Shown here: in pieces, positions 27,303 through 36,585 of the stretch
How the letters are laid out: each line of letters begins with the position of its first letter
Position numbering within the stretch: position 1 is the first letter of the stretch
DNA from: Hyphomicrobiales bacterium
Lineage (GTDB): Bacteria; Pseudomonadota; Alphaproteobacteria; Rhizobiales; Rhizobiaceae
NCBI GenBank assembly: GCA_900466575.1
Contig: UBMP01000012.1
Location: forward strand, 294,442 to 358,441
Length of the DNA: 64,000 bases
Direction of reading: 5' to 3'
The notes under the pieces: model-generated
Seen by the model: the letters and a program-made list of their open reading frames with translations, nothing else
Database searches by the model: none
Told to the model about the DNA's origin: nothing
Program-made: the position numbers and the translations under genes

Positions 27303-30206
27303 ATGACCGAACCCCAAGAAAAAGTTGACTATTCCTCGACCCTCTATCTGCCGCAGACGGAATTCCCGATGCGCGCCGGGCTGCCCCAGAAAGAGCCGGA
27401 AATCGTCGCCCGCTGGCAGAAGATGGAGCTTTACAAGCGCTTGCGCGCGTCTGCCGCCGGCCGCGAAAAGTTCGTTCTCCACGACGGCCCTCCTTACGCC
27501 AACGGCAACATCCATATCGGCCACGCGCTGAACAAGATCCTCAAGGACGTCATCACCCGCTCGTTCCAGATGCGCGGCTATGACTCGAACTATGTTCCGG
27601 GCTGGGACTGCCACGGCCTGCCGATCGAATGGAAGATCGAGGAAGCCTATCGCGCCAAGGGCAAGAACAAGGACGAAGTCGACATCAACGAATTCCGCCG
27701 CGAATGCCGCGAATTCGCCCAAGGCTGGATCGACGTGCAGTCGGCCGAGTTCAAGCGTCTCGGCATCGAGGGCGACTTCGAAAACCCCTATACGACGATG
27801 GCCTACCACGCCGAGTCCCGCATCGCCGGCGAACTCCTGAAGATCGCCAAGTCCGGCCAGCTCTATCGCGGCTCCAAGCCGATCATGTGGTCGGTGGTGG
27901 AACGCACGGCGCTGGCTGAGGCGGAAGTGGAATACGCCGAGGTCGAGAGCGACACGATCTGGGTGAAGTTCCCGATCGTCGATGGCCAAGGTGACTTTGC
28001 CGATGCCTTCGTCGTTATCTGGACGACCACCCCCTGGACCATCCCGGGCAACCGCGCGATCTCCTTCTCTTCGCGCTTTGCCTACGGCCTCTATGAAGTC
28101 ACGTCCGCGACGAACGACTTTGGCCCGCAGCCCGGCGAAAAGCTGATCTTCGCCAAGCGCCTTGCCGACGAATGCGCGGCCAAGGCCAAGGTCACACTGA
28201 ACCTCATCCGCGATGTCGAAGGCGATGAACTCGCCGCCATCACCTGCGCCCACCCGCTCGCTGCCCTCGGCTACGACTTCCCCGTTCCGCTCCTCGATGG
28301 CGATCACGTCACCGACGATGCCGGCACGGGCTTCGTTCACACGGCTCCCAGCCATGGCCGCGAAGACTTTGACGCCTGGATGGCGAGCGCCCGTCTGCTC
28401 GAATCCCGCGGCATCTCCACCAAGATCCCGTTCACCGTCGACGACGCCGGCTTCTACACCGAGGATGCGCCGGGCTTCGGCCCGTCGGCCGAGGGCGGTC
28501 CCGCCCGCGTCATGGACGACAACGGCAAGAAGGGCGACGCCAACAATCGCGTCATCAAGGCGCTGATCGATGCGAACAATCTCTTCGCCCGCGGCCGCAT
28601 CAAGCATGACTATCCGCATTCCTGGCGCTCCAAGAAGCCGGTCATCTTCCGCAACACGCCGCAATGGTTCGTCTATATGGACAAGGAACTGGGCGACGGC
28701 TCCACGCTGCGTTCGCGCGCCCTCTCGGCCATCGACCAGACCCGCTTCGTCCCGGCCATGGGCCAGAACCGTCTGCGCGGCATGATCGAGCAGCGTCCGG
28801 ACTGGGTCCTTTCCCGCCAGCGCGCCTGGGGCGTGCCGATCGCCATCTTCGCCAAGGAAGACGGCACGGTTCTGGTGGATGACGAAGTCAACGCCCGCAT
28901 TCTCGAAGCCTTCGAGAAGGAAGGCGCCGACGCCTGGTTCGCCGCCGGTGCCGCTGAGCGTTTCCTCGGCAACAAGTACGATCCGACCGAGTGGAAGCAG
29001 GTCCGCGACATTCTCGACGTCTGGTTTGATAGTGGCTCGACGCACACCTTCACGCTGGAAGACCGCCCGGACCTGAAATGGCCGGCCGATGTCTATCTGG
29101 AAGGCTCCGACCAGCATCGCGGCTGGTTCCATTCCTCGCTGCTGGAAAGCTGCGCCACGCGCGGTCGCGCGCCCTATAACGCCGTCGTCACCCACGGGTT
29201 CACGATGGCGGAAGACGGCCGCAAGATGTCGAAGTCGCTCGGCAACCAGGTCTTCCCGCAGGACGTCATGGCGCAATCGGGTGCGGATATCCTGCGCCTC
29301 TGGGTCATGAACACCGACTATTGGGAAGACCAGCGTCTCGGCAAGACGATCATCCAGACCAATATCGACAGCTACCGCAAGATCCGCAACACGATCCGCT
29401 GGATGCTCGGCACGCTCGCCCACGACAAGGGCGAGGAGATTGCCTATGCCGATCTGCCGGCGCTCGAAAAGCTGATGCTGCATCGTCTGGCCGAACTGGA
29501 TGAGATTGTGCGCAAGGGCTACGACGATTTCGACTTCAAGCGCGTCGTGCGCTCGCTGTCGGACTTCGCCAATGTCGAGCTCTCCGCCTTCTACTTCGAC
29601 GTCCGCAAGGATGCGCTCTACTGCGACGCCCCGTCGTCGCTGCGCCGTCGTTCGGCCCTGCATGTGATCCGCAAGCTGTTCGAAAGCCTCGTGCTCTGGT
29701 TCGCGCCCATGCTGCCTTTCACGATGGAAGAGGCATGGCTGTCGCGCAAGCCGGACGCCGAATCGGTCCATCTCGAACAGTTCCCGGAAATCCCGGCCGA
29801 CTGGAAGAACGAGGCGCTGGCCGCCAAGTGGGCGAAGATCCGCGAAGTCCGCAAGGTGGTCACCGGCGCGCTCGAAATCGAGCGCCGCGAAAAGCGCATC
29901 GGTTCGTCGCTCGAGGCCGCTCCCGTCGTGCATGTCACGAATGCCGAGCTTCTGGACGCCCTGAAGGACGAGGATTTCGCCGAGATCTGCATCACCTCGG
30001 ATATCGTGGTGGATGGCTCGGCAGGCCCCGCGGATGCCTTCCGTCTGGACGACGTATCAGGCGTCTCGGTCGAGCCGAAGCTTGCCGAAGGCAAGAAGTG
30101 CGCACGCTCCTGGAAGGTGACGAAGGATGTCGGGTCCGACCCGGATTATCCGGATGTTTCCGCCCGCGATGCAGCCGCTCTTCGCGAGCTCGGCGTCAAG
30201 GCTTGA
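27303..30206 (+). CDS. ileS: Isoleucyl-tRNA synthetase
   Basis: Class Ia synthetase charging tRNA-Ile, 967 residues. The HIGH motif is at 71-74 ([13 protein letters not shown]) and KMSKS at about 641-645 ([11 protein letters not shown]). The editing domain shows [13 protein letters not shown] and [14 protein letters not shown]. The C-terminal zinc-ribbon of many bacterial enzymes is reduced: only a single Cys (KKCARSWKV) remains and the other three ligands are gone. This fits alphaproteobacterial relatives. A 207-base leader with no recognisable element precedes the gene, and a hairpin follows it. Confidence 0.97.
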   Translation: MTEPQEKVDYSSTLYLPQTEFPMRAGLPQKEPEIVARWQKMELYKRLRASAAGREKFVLHDGPPYANGNIHIGHALNKILKDVITRSFQMRGYDSNYVPGWDCHGLPIEWKIEEAYRAKGKNKDEVDINEFRRECREFAQGWIDVQSAEFKRLGIEGDFENPYTTMAYHAESRIAGELLKIAKSGQLYRGSKPIMWSVVERTALAEAEVEYAEVESDTIWVKFPIVDGQGDFADAFVVIWTTTPWTIPGNRAISFSSRFAYGLYEVTSATNDFGPQPGEKLIFAKRLADECAAKAKVTLNLIRDVEGDELAAITCAHPLAALGYDFPVPLLDGDHVTDDAGTGFVHTAPSHGREDFDAWMASARLLESRGISTKIPFTVDDAGFYTEDAPGFGPSAEGGPARVMDDNGKKGDANNRVIKALIDANNLFARGRIKHDYPHSWRSKKPVIFRNTPQWFVYMDKELGDGSTLRSRALSAIDQTRFVPAMGQNRLRGMIEQRPDWVLSRQRAWGVPIAIFAKEDGTVLVDDEVNARILEAFEKEGADAWFAAGAAERFLGNKYDPTEWKQVRDILDVWFDSGSTHTFTLEDRPDLKWPADVYLEGSDQHRGWFHSSLLESCATRGRAPYNAVVTHGFTMAEDGRKMSKSLGNQVFPQDVMAQSGADILRLWVMNTDYWEDQRLGKTIIQTNIDSYRKIRNTIRWMLGTLAHDKGEEIAYADLPALEKLMLHRLAELDEIVRKGYDDFDFKRVVRSLSDFANVELSAFYFDVRKDALYCDAPSSLRRRSALHVIRKLFESLVLWFAPMLPFTMEEAWLSRKPDAESVHLEQFPEIPADWKNEALAAKWAKIREVRKVVTGALEIERREKRIGSSLEAAPVVHVTNAELLDALKDEDFAEICITSDIVVDGSAGPADAFRLDDVSGVSVEPKLAEGKKCARSWKVTKDVGSDPDYPDVSARDAAALRELGVKA

Positions 30207-30221
30207 CGGAACTTTGGTATA

Positions 30222-30265
30222 AATACCGGATGAGGTTTGCCTTTTTGCGACCCATCCGGTATTTT
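30222..30265 (+). terminator. Probable ileS terminator
   Basis: AATACCGGATG and CATCCGGTATT form an 11-base-pair stem with a 20-base loop, followed by TTCC. The loop is long and the T-run short, so efficiency is uncertain. Confidence 0.6.
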
Positions 30266-30373
30266 CCGCCCGAAATTGGCCGGAATTTCGGTTAATGGCT
30301 TTTAAATTCCGGTCATAGGCCGTAGTAAAAGGCGTGCAAGTTCACGCTGTAGGCATCAGGGACAATCAGCAAC

Positions 30374-30985
30374 ATGACCTCTTGGTTTCGAGTAGCAGTC
30401 GGTATTCTTGGCGTGACGGTTTCCGTAACCGCGCTGACCGGCTGCATCAGCAGCCCGACCTACGGAACCAACAAGACGGCCGCAGAGCATCTTGTGGACG
30501 ATGTCGGCAGCGTTCTCGACATCACGCCCGACACCAAGAACGACAAGATCGCCTACCAGCCGAACCCGAAGCTGGTCGTGCCTGCCCGCAAGGATCAGCT
30601 GGCTGCCCCGCAGCCGTCCCTTGCCGATTCCAAGAACAATCCGAAATGGGTCGAAAGCCCGGAAGAAACCCGCCAGCGCCTGCGCGAGGAAGCCGACCAG
30701 CAGGGTCAAGGCTATCGTTCGCCGTTGCTGGGCCAGTCCGCCGCAAACGGCAACAAGTCGCTCGCCGAACAGCGTCAGGCCTATCGCGAGGGCCGCAAGA
30801 TCGAGCAGGGCATCTATTCCGACAAGCGCCGCTTCCTGAGCGATCCGCCGCTGGACTACCGCAAGGTCGACCAGAGTGAACTGAGCGATCTCGGTACGCC
30901 CGAAAAGGTCAAGGAGCGTGAGCGCAAGAAAGAGGCCGCCGCTGCCAAGCAGACCAAGGGCAAGTGGTGGGACGTATTCGACTGA
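30374..30985 (+). CDS. Lipoprotein of unknown function
   Basis: A 203-residue protein with a lipoprotein signal: a hydrophobic N-terminus and lipobox ALTGC with Cys at 24. The mature chain is highly polar, rich in Lys, Glu, Gln and Pro, with possible disorder and a helical tail (VKERERKKEAAAAKQTKGK). I recognise it only as a conserved-looking rhizobial lipoprotein. It stands alone between ileS and a terminator. Confidence 0.8.
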   Translation: MTSWFRVAVGILGVTVSVTALTGCISSPTYGTNKTAAEHLVDDVGSVLDITPDTKNDKIAYQPNPKLVVPARKDQLAAPQPSLADSKNNPKWVESPEETRQRLREEADQQGQGYRSPLLGQSAANGNKSLAEQRQAYREGRKIEQGIYSDKRRFLSDPPLDYRKVDQSELSDLGTPEKVKERERKKEAAAAKQTKGKWWDVFD

Positions 30986-31004
30986 TCTCGTAACGGTTGA
31001 GATG

Positions 31005-31037
31005 AAAGCCCGGAACCTCACGGTTTCGGGCTTTTTT
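31005..31037 (+). terminator. Rho-independent terminator after the lipoprotein gene
   Basis: AAAGCCCGGAACC and GGTTTCGGGCTTTTTT form a stem with one mismatch and a four-base loop, ending in a run of T. Confidence 0.85.
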
Positions 31038-31121
31038 CTTGGCCGGAACCCGCGCGGCAATTGCCGCCCCGCGCATTGTTGGGCATAGATGCGACTCAGG
31101 TGAATAAGCGGGCGCTTGAGT

Positions 31122-31931
31122 ATGCCAGATATCTATCGGATTGTGATCTCGCGCGCCGCGCTGGCGGCGATCCTGTCGCTTGTCGCTTCTTTCTCCATTT
31201 CCTATCTTGTCGTGCCGCTCATGGGCGGTCGTCTTGAAGGTGCGGGATTGGTCATGACGCTGGTTCTGCCGGTTGTCATCGCCTTTCCGGCAAGTGCCGT
31301 GCAGTTCTGGCAATTCGAAACGACCCGCCGGCTGAAAGACCGGCTCAGCGACGCGCTGGAAGAACTCGACGAGGTCAATACGAAGCTCGTCGCCACCAAC
31401 ATGGACCTGCTGCGGGAACGCAGCCATGATCCGGCGACGCGCCTGCTGACAGAAGACGTCTTCCGCGAGCGCATGCTGCACCAGCCGAAGCAGCCGGATA
31501 TCGGCCAGCTCGTCATGCTGCGGGTGGATGGCCTTGGCAGCCTGCGCAGGAGCCAGGGCGGCACGGCGACCGATGCAGCGCTCTTCGCAGTCGCCGCCGC
31601 GGTCCGGAGCACGCTTCGTCCGGCCGACTTTGCCGGTCGCGTGGGCGAGCATGACCTCGCAGTCTTCATGCCCGGTTCGACGCCGATCCTTGCCTCGCTC
31701 GCCTTGGGTTCGATTTGCAAGGCGGTCTCGGTCTTTCAGTTGCCGTTCGACGAAAGCGGCGTCCGTCCGATGACGCTGTCGGCAGGCGGCGTCGAATGTG
31801 CGCCGGGTTTTCTCATTGAGGCTGCCTTCGCCGCCGCCGATGCGGAACTGGAGCGCTCTTCGGCGCAGGGCGGCAATTGCAGCCACTGGGGCACTCTGCG
31901 CGGCCCGAACCTCTCCCGCAACAGCCGCTAG
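31122..31931 (+). CDS. Degenerate GGDEF-domain membrane protein
   Basis: A 269-residue protein with two transmembrane segments (about 10-30 and 42-62), a coiled-coil-like linker (FETTRRLKDRLSDALEEL) and a GGDEF-type fold. The active-site loop reads GRVGEHDLAVF, so the signature is GEHD (175-178) instead of GGDEF/GGEEF. Synthase activity is therefore unlikely; it may bind nucleotide or act as a partner. A TTG two codons earlier is an alternative start. The gene lies between a terminator and a GNAT gene. Confidence 0.8.
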   Translation: MPDIYRIVISRAALAAILSLVASFSISYLVVPLMGGRLEGAGLVMTLVLPVVIAFPASAVQFWQFETTRRLKDRLSDALEELDEVNTKLVATNMDLLRERSHDPATRLLTEDVFRERMLHQPKQPDIGQLVMLRVDGLGSLRRSQGGTATDAALFAVAAAVRSTLRPADFAGRVGEHDLAVFMPGSTPILASLALGSICKAVSVFQLPFDESGVRPMTLSAGGVECAPGFLIEAAFAAADAELERSSAQGGNCSHWGTLRGPNLSRNSR

Positions 31932-31961
31932 GACGCCGGCCCAACAAAACCGGAGCACCCG

Positions 31962-32441
31962 ATGCCCGCAACGATCCGCAAGGCGACGATTGCCGACACA
32001 CCGACCATCTTTCGCTTCATCTGCGAGCTCGCCGAATTCGAGAAGGCCGCCGATCAGGTGGAAACGAGTATCGAGCAACTGGAGCAAACCGTCTTCGGGC
32101 CTGATGCGGCGGTCGATGCGCTGATCTGCGAGGAGGAGGGCGAGCCGCTGGCCTTCGCACTCTGGTACCACACTTTCTCCACCTGGCAGGGGCGCCCCGG
32201 CATCTATCTCGAAGACCTCTATGTCACGCCGCCGGCGCGGGGCAGGGGTCTCGGCACGATGATCCTGAAATATCTCGCCAATTTCGCGCTGGAGAACGGC
32301 TACGGCCGCTTCGAATGGAGCGTGCTCGACTGGAACACGCCCGCCATCCGCACCTACGATGCGACGGGTGCCAAGCCGCAAAGCGAATGGATCCGCTATC
32401 GCCTGTCGGGTGAAGAGCTTGAGGCCTTCACCAGGGGCTGA
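31962..32441 (+). CDS. GNAT acetyltransferase (diamine-acetyltransferase-like)
   Basis: A 159-residue N-acetyltransferase. Motif A is LEDLYVTPPARGRGLGTMIL, with the acetyl-CoA loop RGRGLG; motif B-like WSVLDWNTPAIRTYDATGA follows. The sequence IRFICELAEFEKAADQVE-like N-terminus fits the spermidine/spermine (SSAT) group, although the real substrate is unknown. It is convergent with tadA. Confidence 0.86.
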   Translation: MPATIRKATIADTPTIFRFICELAEFEKAADQVETSIEQLEQTVFGPDAAVDALICEEEGEPLAFALWYHTFSTWQGRPGIYLEDLYVTPPARGRGLGTMILKYLANFALENGYGRFEWSVLDWNTPAIRTYDATGAKPQSEWIRYRLSGEELEAFTRG

Positions 32442-32444
32442 GGC

Positions 32445-32894
32445 TCAACGCCGGTTGGCAAAAAAGTCCTTGAGGATGGCAGCGGCCTCTTGCTCGGCAA
32501 TGCCGGAATAGACCTCCGGCGCATGGTGGCAGGTGGGCTGGGCATAGAAGCGGCCGCCATGGTCCACGCCGCCGCCTTTCTCGTCTTCCGCCCCGTAGTA
32601 AAGCCGGCGGATGCGGGCAAAGGAGATCGCCGCAGCACACATGGCGCAGGGCTCCAATGTTACGTAGAGATCGGCATCGATCAGCCGTTCGGACGCGAGC
32701 TTGCTCGACGCCTCGCGGATCGCGAGAATTTCGGCATGCGCGGTCACATCGTTCAGCTCGCGCGTCCGGTTGCCGGCGCTCGCGATCACTTCCCCGTCGA
32801 GCACGATGACCGCGCCGACCGGCACTTCGCCACGCGCCGCAGCCGCTCGCGCCTCGGTGAGCGCCCTGTCCATGATGCGTTTTGACCCGTTCAC
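32445..32894 (-). CDS. tadA: tRNA-adenosine(34) deaminase TadA
   Basis: Deaminates wobble adenosine to inosine in tRNA-Arg(ACG), 149 residues. Zinc and catalytic residues are in TAHAEILAIREA (His and Glu) and TLEPCAMCAAA (two Cys). The GTG at 32894 has GAGG eight bases upstream; a later ATG at 32873 (MDRALT) would remove seven residues. It sits divergent from the pseudouridine synthase, so two RNA-modification genes flank one spacer. Confidence 0.93.
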   Translation of the reverse strand: MNGSKRIMDRALTEARAAAARGEVPVGAVIVLDGEVIASAGNRTRELNDVTAHAEILAIREASSKLASERLIDADLYVTLEPCAMCAAAISFARIRRLYYGAEDEKGGGVDHGGRFYAQPTCHHAPEVYSGIAEQEAAAILKDFFANRR

Positions 32895-32951
32895 GCGAGA
32901 AACCTCTTAACGTCGTGATTGCGACCTGATAAGGGACGCCAAACGAATAGG

Positions 32952-33005
32952 CAAATTCAGGATCAAGTCCAGCGAAAGCGGTTGCGCTTTCAGCACGGAT
33001 TTGGG
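32952..33005. repeat. Short dyad repeat in the tadA-pseudouridine synthase spacer
   Basis: GAAAGCG and CGCTTTC pair around GTTG at 32974-32991, inside a wider imperfect dyad with CAAATTC near the left end and GGATTTG near the right. It resembles the small dyad at 39827-39870 and is probably another scattered repeat. Confidence 0.4.
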
Positions 33006-33061
33006 TGTCGGGTGACACGAGACAGCCTGTTTGCGGCTCAAGAATAAGTGGACAGCCTCTC

Positions 33062-35122
33062 ATGGCATTCGATGACGAAAAGAAGCGCCCGGCCCGCAAG
33101 CCGGCCGGCGGCGCAGGCAAGCGAGATTCCGCCACGGGCGGTCAGGGCGGCAAGGGCGGAAAGCCCTTTGGCAAGCCGGCAGGCAAGGGCTTCAACAAGT
33201 CCGGCGAAGGCCGCAGCTTCGCCAAAAGCGCCGAAGGCGGCTCCGAGAAGCGCTATGGCAAACCCGCCGGTAAAAGCTTCGCGAAAAGCGAAGAGGGCGG
33301 TTCCGAAAAGCGCTTCGGCAAGTCCGAGGGCCGGTCTTATGGAAAGCCGGGCGACAAGCCCAGGTCCTTCGACAAGCCCTATGGCAAACCCGGTGGTAAG
33401 CCCGCCTTCAAGCCGGATCGCCCGAAGAGCGACGGCAAGTTTGCCGGCTCTGCGCCGAAGCCCGCGACTGAAACCGCTGGCCTCGAGCCCGAGCGCATTT
33501 CGAAGCTTCTCGCCCGCGCTGGCGTTGCTTCGCGTCGTGATGTCGAGCGCATGATCATGGAAGGCCGTATTCGCCTCAACGGCGAAGTGCTGACGGCACC
33601 GGCCGTCAACGCCACCTATGCCGACAATATCGAAGTCGATGGCGAGCGCATTCGTGGTCCGGAGCGCACGCGCTTGTGGCTCTATCACAAGCCCGCCGGC
33701 CTCGTGACCACCAATGCCGATCCGGAAGGTCGTCCGACCGTGTTCGACAATCTGCCGGAGGGCCTGCCGCGCGTCATGTCGATCGGCCGCCTCGACATCA
33801 ACACCGAAGGCCTGCTGCTGCTGACGAACGATGGCGGCCTCGCTCGCGTGCTCGAACTGCCCTCGACCGGCTGGCTGCGCCGCTATCGCGTCCGCGCCCA
33901 CGGCTCGGTCGATCAGGCCAAGCTTGACCAGTTGAAGGACGGGATCGCCGTTGACGGCGTGCTCTATGGCGGCATCGATGCGATCCTCGACCGCGAGCAG
34001 GGCCACAATGCCTGGATCACCATGGGCCTGCGCGAAGGCAAGAACCGCGAAATCAAGAACGTGCTCGGCGCCATCGGCCTCGACGTGAACCGCCTGATCC
34101 GCATTTCCTACGGCCCCTTCCAGCTCGGCAACCTGCCGGAAGGCCAGGTGATGGAAATCAAGGGCCGCATGCTGCGCGACCAGCTTGGGCCGCGCCTGAT
34201 CGAAGAGGCCAAGGCCAATTTCGACGCCCCGATCTTCGACCATAGCGGTGCGCTCGTCGTGGACGAGGACGATGCCCGTCCGGCAGCCCGCAAGCCGCGC
34301 GACCAGCAGGATCGTGCCCCGCGTGGCGACCGTGCGGACTGGAGCGATCGCGGCGATCGAGGTGATCGCCCGCAGCGCGACCGTTCTTTCGGCGACAAGC
34401 CCTTTGGCGCCAAGCCCGCTCGTGGCGGCGACCGCAAGGGCGGGGACCGCGAGGAGCGTTCCGACAAGAAGATCCCGCCGCGCAATACCCGCAATGCCAA
34501 TGTCTGGATGGCTCCGGGTGCCCGGCCGCTCGGAGAAAAGGAAGCCGCCAAGGTTGCCAAGGTGGCAGCCAAGCGCGGTCCGCGCCCGGAAGCCCGCAAG
34601 CCCGAGGCGACCGTCTCCGACCGCGTCGTGCGTCCGACTGTCCTGAAGGTTCGCGACGAAGAGGGCCAGTGGATCCGCGCCACCGGCGATGCCGATAAAA
34701 AGCGCGAAGGCGACCGCGACCGCAAGCGCGGCTTCGGCGATCGTCCCCGTGACGATCGCCCGCGCAGCGATAAGCCGCGTGGCGAACGCTCCTTCGGTGA
34801 CCGCCCCTTTGGCGACCGTCCCCCGCGCGAGCCCCGCGAAGGCGGCCGTGATGAGGCCCGTCCGGCCCGCGCCTTTTCCGGCAAACCCCGCTCCGACCGT
34901 GATTCCGCTGATCGTCCCTTCGGCGACAAGCCCCGTGGCAAGCCCTTTGGCAAGCCGTCCGGAGACAAGCCTTTTGGCGCACGTGGCGGCAAGCCCGGCG
35001 GCGGCAAGGGCTTTGGCGGCAAGCCGGGTGGTGGAAAGCCCGGTGGCGGCAAGGGTTTCGGCGGCAAGCCTTCGGGTGGCCGGACCGGCGGCCCGCGCGG
35101 CGGCGGAAAACCAAAAGGGTAA
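33062..35122 (+). CDS. Pseudouridine synthase (RsuA/RluB family) with long disordered tails
   Basis: A 686-residue protein, far longer than ordinary RluB (about 290). The ATG at 33062 (MAFDDEKK) is used; the frame is open further upstream. Residues 1-143 are low-complexity repeats of GKP, EGGSEKR and SFAKS. An S4 RNA-binding domain begins about 145 (RISKLLARAGVASRRDVER), and the catalytic domain carries the Asp in IGRLDINTEGLLLL at residue 245. Residues from about 385 on are rich in Arg, Asp, Pro, Gly and Lys, with FGDKP, DRPFGD and GGGKG repeats. The likely substrate is 23S rRNA. Tails may bind RNA. Confidence 0.9.
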   Translation: MAFDDEKKRPARKPAGGAGKRDSATGGQGGKGGKPFGKPAGKGFNKSGEGRSFAKSAEGGSEKRYGKPAGKSFAKSEEGGSEKRFGKSEGRSYGKPGDKPRSFDKPYGKPGGKPAFKPDRPKSDGKFAGSAPKPATETAGLEPERISKLLARAGVASRRDVERMIMEGRIRLNGEVLTAPAVNATYADNIEVDGERIRGPERTRLWLYHKPAGLVTTNADPEGRPTVFDNLPEGLPRVMSIGRLDINTEGLLLLTNDGGLARVLELPSTGWLRRYRVRAHGSVDQAKLDQLKDGIAVDGVLYGGIDAILDREQGHNAWITMGLREGKNREIKNVLGAIGLDVNRLIRISYGPFQLGNLPEGQVMEIKGRMLRDQLGPRLIEEAKANFDAPIFDHSGALVVDEDDARPAARKPRDQQDRAPRGDRADWSDRGDRGDRPQRDRSFGDKPFGAKPARGGDRKGGDREERSDKKIPPRNTRNANVWMAPGARPLGEKEAAKVAKVAAKRGPRPEARKPEATVSDRVVRPTVLKVRDEEGQWIRATGDADKKREGDRDRKRGFGDRPRDDRPRSDKPRGERSFGDRPFGDRPPREPREGGRDEARPARAFSGKPRSDRDSADRPFGDKPRGKPFGKPSGDKPFGARGGKPGGGKGFGGKPGGGKPGGGKGFGGKPSGGRTGGPRGGGKPKG

Positions 35123-35125
35123 CCC

Positions 35126-35683
35126 ATGCGCATCGTTGGCGGTGAATTTCGCGGCCGGGCTCTGGCTGCGCCCAAATCCAACGACATCCGCCCGACCACG
35201 GACCGGACGCGTGAGAGCCTGTTCAACATTCTTGCGCATAGCTACCCGCAAGCGCTCGACAGGACGCGGATCATAGAGCTTTTCGCCGGCACGGGTGCCG
35301 TCGGCCTCGAGGCGATCTCGCGCGGCTGCCAGCAGGGTCTCTTTGTTGAGATGAGCGTCGAGGGCAGGGGGCTGCTCCGCCAGAACATCGAGACGCTGGG
35401 GCTCCAGTCCCGCGCCCGCATCTTCCGCCGGGACGCGACCGATCTCGGCGTGGTCGGCACCATGGAGCCCTTTCATATTCTCTTCGCAGATCCACCGTAT
35501 GGAAAGGGTTTGGGCGAAAAGGCGATTGCGGCCGCCATCAAGGGCGGCTGGCTGGTTCCCGGTGCGCTGGTCATTCTGGAGGAACGAGCCGATGTTGCGC
35601 CCGTGATCCCGCAGGGCCTGACGTTTATCGAGGAGCGCGCCTTCGGAGATACGAAGATGCACTTTTATCGTTTCGGCGCGTGA
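35126..35683 (+). CDS. rsmD: 16S rRNA (guanine-966-N2)-methyltransferase RsmD
   Basis: A 185-residue AdoMet-dependent methyltransferase. The glycine-rich AdoMet motif is LFAGTGAVGLEAISRG and the catalytic motif for exocyclic-amine methylation is FADPPYGKG (DPPY). The start follows the pseudouridine synthase stop by three bases, and the stop overlaps the patatin start (TGATG), so the three look like one transcript. Confidence 0.95.
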   Translation: MRIVGGEFRGRALAAPKSNDIRPTTDRTRESLFNILAHSYPQALDRTRIIELFAGTGAVGLEAISRGCQQGLFVEMSVEGRGLLRQNIETLGLQSRARIFRRDATDLGVVGTMEPFHILFADPPYGKGLGEKAIAAAIKGGWLVPGALVILEERADVAPVIPQGLTFIEERAFGDTKMHFYRFGA

Positions 35684-36573
35684 TGGCTGACAAGAGCAAG
35701 AAGAAAAAGAAGAAGAAAGACAAGGACCGCGAAAAGGTCGCCCAGCAGACCTCGCCAACGATTGCGCTGGCGCTCGGCGGCGGCGGCGCGCGCGGCATTG
35801 CGCATATTCCGGTTCTCGAAGCGCTGGACGAACTCGGCCTGAAGCCGGTCGCCATCAACGGCTCCTCGATCGGCGCACTCATGGGTGCCGGCCGGGCGGC
35901 GGGCATGACCGGCCGCGAGATCCGCGAATATACGCTGGCGACTGTCGGCAACCGCAATCAGGTGATCAACCGGCTCTGGAAGCTGCGCCCGGAAAACATG
36001 CGCAAGGGCTTCCGCTTCGGCCAGTTCAATCTGGAGCGCATCCTCCGCGCCTTCCTGCCCGATGCCGTCCCGGAAGATTTCTGCCAGCTCGACATTCCGC
36101 TGCAGGTCACGGTGACGGATTATTACGGCCAGTGCGGCCTGTTGGTGGGTGAAGGAGATCTCTTCCCGGCGCTCGCTGCCTCCGCGGCAATCCCGGCGCT
36201 CTTCATGCCGGTGACGATGGGCGGTCGTGTTATGATCGACGGCGGCATCTTCGATCCGGTGCCCTATGAAAGCCTTATCGGCAAGGCCGACATCGTCATC
36301 GGCGTCGATGTCGTCGGCGCGCCGGAGGGTGATGGCATCACTATCCCCAACCGCATCGACAGCCTGTTTGGCGCCTCGCAATTGATGATGCAGTCACTGA
36401 TCGCCACCAAGATGCGCAACAATCCGCCGGATATTCTGCTGCGGCCGGAAGTGAACCGCTTCCGTGTGCTCGATTTCATGCGGGCCGGCGAGGTTCTGGA
36501 AGCAGCGAATGGCGTGAAGGATGAGGTGAAGCGCCTGATCGACGCCGAAATCGCCTTTCGCCAGAAGGCCTGA
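35683..36573 (+). CDS. Patatin-like phospholipase
   Basis: A 296-residue serine hydrolase of the RssA/patatin type. The oxyanion loop is GGGGARGIAH and the nucleophile elbow is GSSIGAL (GxSxG). The Asp of the dyad is in IDGGIFDP. The N-terminus is strongly basic (DKSKKKKKKKDKDREK), which could attach it to anionic membrane or nucleic acid. A GTG one codon earlier is also possible; the ATG overlaps the rsmD stop. Substrate and role are unknown. Confidence 0.9.
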   Translation: MADKSKKKKKKKDKDREKVAQQTSPTIALALGGGGARGIAHIPVLEALDELGLKPVAINGSSIGALMGAGRAAGMTGREIREYTLATVGNRNQVINRLWKLRPENMRKGFRFGQFNLERILRAFLPDAVPEDFCQLDIPLQVTVTDYYGQCGLLVGEGDLFPALAASAAIPALFMPVTMGGRVMIDGGIFDPVPYESLIGKADIVIGVDVVGAPEGDGITIPNRIDSLFGASQLMMQSLIATKMRNNPPDILLRPEVNRFRVLDFMRAGEVLEAANGVKDEVKRLIDAEIAFRQKA

Positions 36574-36585
36574 TTGTGGAAAAGT

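Noticed and set aside
27279..29933. 884-codon open frame on the minus strand
   Set aside because: Antisense of ileS, which has clear synthetase motifs in the other direction.
33038..35758. 906-codon open frame on the minus strand
   Set aside because: It is the antisense shadow of the repeat-rich pseudouridine synthase and rsmD genes; GC-rich codon bias keeps the opposite frame open. Its product has no recognisable domain.
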